From assembly GCF_964656455.1 (NCBI RefSeq), contig NC_135715.1:174064437-174128436 (forward strand): a stretch of 64,000 nt of DNA, given 5' to 3'. The translations under genes and the position numbers were made by a program. Below the pieces are notes generated by a model. That model was not told where the DNA came from. It worked only from the letters and a program-made list of their open reading frames with translations, and made no database searches. Below, in pieces: positions 61,955-64,000 of this stretch; the stretch's first letter is position 1, and each line of letters opens with the position of its first letter. The DNA is from Halichoerus grypus. Taxonomy: Eukaryota; Chordata; Mammalia; Carnivora; Phocidae.

Positions 61955-62290
61955 TGCTGTTCTGTCCATTACAGTGCTCATGCTTAGACTCCCATTGTTT
62001 ATTGGAGGCCTACATGTTTTTCAAGGTACAACTCAAATTCCATGTCTTCCATGAAGCCTTGCCTGATAGTATCAACCAGAAGTGGTTTGTCACACTCTGG
62101 CCCTTTATAAGTACCTCATTCATGCTGTTGGTAGAATATAAATTGACTTCTATGGTAATTATCTGTTTGATAATAGATAATTCTCTCTTGAAGACAATGA
62201 TTGCCTTTAAAAATTTTATATCCCCTAAAGTCACTGGCATTATGTCTAGTCCATAACAGGTGCTTAATGGAAAAAATAATTTGTTTAGCA
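61955..62290 (+). mobile_element. L2 LINE 3' part
   Basis: AAGGTACAACTCAAATTCCA, CCATGAAGCCTTGCCTGATA, GAAGACAATGATTGCCTTT and TCCATAACAGGTGCTTAATG follow L2 order. A similar end (TGGGCTCCTGAAGAACAGAA) appears again at about 62520-62605, possibly a second L2 piece. Confidence 0.7.
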
Positions 62291-62739
62291 AGTCCTAGTT
62301 GAGCTAAGATGCAGTGCTCCAAAACATCCCTTTCTACTTTTAATGGATTGAGAAAAACATATATGCAGTGAGTACATCATTGTAAATAAGCAATTTGAGA
62401 CACAAAGAAACAGAGTTCTTTTGTGGGAGAAATTGACTCAGGGCCATATGTGTAATGTGTATACTTCATGGTTTGTGAGAATACAGCACCATGTACTTGA
62501 AATTATGGGAGCACTAGATCTTGGGCTCCTGAAGAACAGAAAGTGGGTCTTTAACTCAAGAACCTAGCATGATGCCTAAGACAGAGAATGTATTCAATCC
62601 ATTTGACAAGTCATTCAACTATGATTTATTCATGTTTCTCTACATGGCACCCACTCTGCCCACTAACCTCCCACCACTAAGCGTCATTTCTATACCATCA
62701 AACAGCATCAACTTTTAAACATAGGTGGAGAGTGAATCA

Positions 62740-63010
62740 GTTAGGATAACATTGGCTGCTAACTTGTAGGAATCCCCAATTCAACTGACTTACCTTACTG
62801 GGCTGTTTCTATCTCATACAAGAAGAAATCCAGAGGGAGGGCACCAGGGTTAGCTATTCAGTCACCCAATAATGTCACAAGAGCCTCTTTATTTTATCAT
62901 AGGAATCTCTTTACTCTTCTGATCTGCTGCCATCTTTAGGCTACCTCCTCTCAAATCATGACAAGGCTGTCTCATTTCAGCCATGACACCTTCCTGCAGG
63001 ACAAAAGGCT
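62740..63010 (+). repeat. Possible old interspersed repeat, unassigned
   Basis: TCAGTTAGGATAACATTGGC at the head and CTCATACAAGAAGAAATCC, CTGCTGCCATCTTTAGGCTA further on look like an old transposon, but I cannot name it. Confidence 0.4.
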
Positions 63011-64000
63011 ACATCATGAAATAAACGAAGGTATCATTTTCACAAACTTCCAGAAAGCTTCATTTCATATATCAGTGTCTAACCAAATGTGGGGGCACAT
63101 GCTCATTCAAAACCAATCACTGGCAATGCAATGGCATCTCCATGCTTGTGATGTGAAACATATGGTTTTGTGGAGAAGGGTGTAATTCCTGTTCCACAGC
63201 AGGGTTCCATTAGAAATGAGGAAAGGGTGAAATAGTGGAAAGACGACCAACAAAATATACAGTCACTGAAGCCAGTAACTAGACCCAAAATATATATACT
63301 CTCCTTTTTTTTATCTTTTAATTTTTCTTGGTGTCCCTTTCTCTGAAGCCAGCCATACTTTTCTGGAACTGTGTTGGCAAAGTAAAAATTACTTATTGTT
63401 TTCACATCACTATTATTTACTTTTACCCTAAAATGGAAAAACACACTTGCCTGCACACGTGCGTGCATGCTCCCGCACACACACACACACACACACACAG
63501 AGTTGTTGTTTGCCAATACAATTTTCACCATAGTTTTTCGAAAATAAAGAATCTTTGTGAGTTGCCAACCTCTTGAGTTTCAGTCCTTGTCAGAATTTAT
63601 TCCTCTGCCTTCCAAGTAGAGAAAGATGGCTTATGGCTCAGATGAGGACTTTGAAATTGGGATCCCTTAATGGAAATAGACATTTACCCTTCCAGATAGA
63701 GTCAAATGTTTATCCCACAACTGAAATTTAACTTCTTTTTGTAATTTTCAGAGTCTGCAAAATGGAATGTGAGATGAAGGAAATGTTCTGGGAACATGTT
63801 TGTTTGGGGTTTTTAAAAAATTTATTTCTGGTAAAGAGATTTGTAGGAAGTTTATTTACTATTTTTTAAAAATTTATAAAAGTGAATCTTTTAACTTAAT
63901 GATTAAATCAGTCATGAGCCAGTCTTTGTCATTCTTAAGACATAAACCTAGTTTGCATTTGGAAACACATTTTATACTTTTCAAATCATTTTTATATTAT
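63011..64000. other. Unique non-coding sequence with (CA)n
   Basis: A CA run at 63476-63499, preceded by alternating purine-pyrimidine sequence (GCACACGTGCGTGCATGC). Otherwise no repeat or gene recognised. Confidence 0.45.

Overview
The window reads as mammalian, nuclear, non-coding DNA from a carnivoran. The diagnostic feature is a set of tRNA-derived Can-SINEs opening with variants of GGGTGCCTGGGTGGCTCAG and ending in a CT-rich stretch plus (AAATA)n tail. There are also L1 elements of a carnivore type, with a GAGCAAGATGG 5' end and a tail carrying ATGATGTAATGTATGGTGATTAAC in antisense or sense form. No SINE has the dog-type head (GGGATCCCTGGGTGGCGCAG) or the cat-type body, so an arctoid carnivoran (bear, pinniped, mustelid group) is my inference. 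I found no host protein-coding exon, tRNA, rRNA or known ncRNA gene that I can support. The window looks intergenic or intronic, and every long reading frame with recognisable protein similarity is decayed L1.

Layout. 1-2.7 kb is unique sequence. 2.7-14.8 kb is a stack of antisense L1s: two old mammalian L1 copies, the second split by a full-length 7.2 kb young L1 (3544-10698, minus, 15-bp target-site duplication, TSD). That L1 itself carries a 73-bp L1 tail inside ORF1, and a SINE-in-SINE pair lies further along the old L1. 14.8-23 kb is mostly unique, with two copies of an old interspersed repeat and a diverged ~365-bp direct duplication (18881-19241 and 22022-22391). 23.8-24.7 kb holds a TA-flanked DNA transposon nested in another. 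25.2-33.1 kb is a dense plus-strand repeat block (MIR, L1M, L2, three L1 fragments, two SINEs) ending in a 5'-inverted L1. 33.1-50 kb is largely unique, with L2, MIR and three SINEs and the best candidate regulatory block (about 39.74-40.03 kb). 50.2-57.1 kb is a second full-length L1 (plus, 17-bp TSD). 57.1-64 kb contains an L1 tail, an inverted L1M, two SINEs, an MLT1-like LTR and L2 pieces.

The parts do not form a pathway. The only enzymatic system is the L1 ORF1p/ORF2p machinery, broken in every copy by frameshifts and stops. The Can-SINEs are non-autonomous and would have used that machinery in trans; their target-site duplications are visible throughout.

The most unusual observations are: the unexplained duplication at 18.9/22.0 kb; a perfect 46-bp copy of local unique sequence inside an L1 (27651-27696, donor 26750-26795); a two-module 3' tail in one L1 lineage; a duplicated module in the L1 5' UTR; and repeated microsatellite growth at one site of L1 ORF2. 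I did not find a novel protein-based system.
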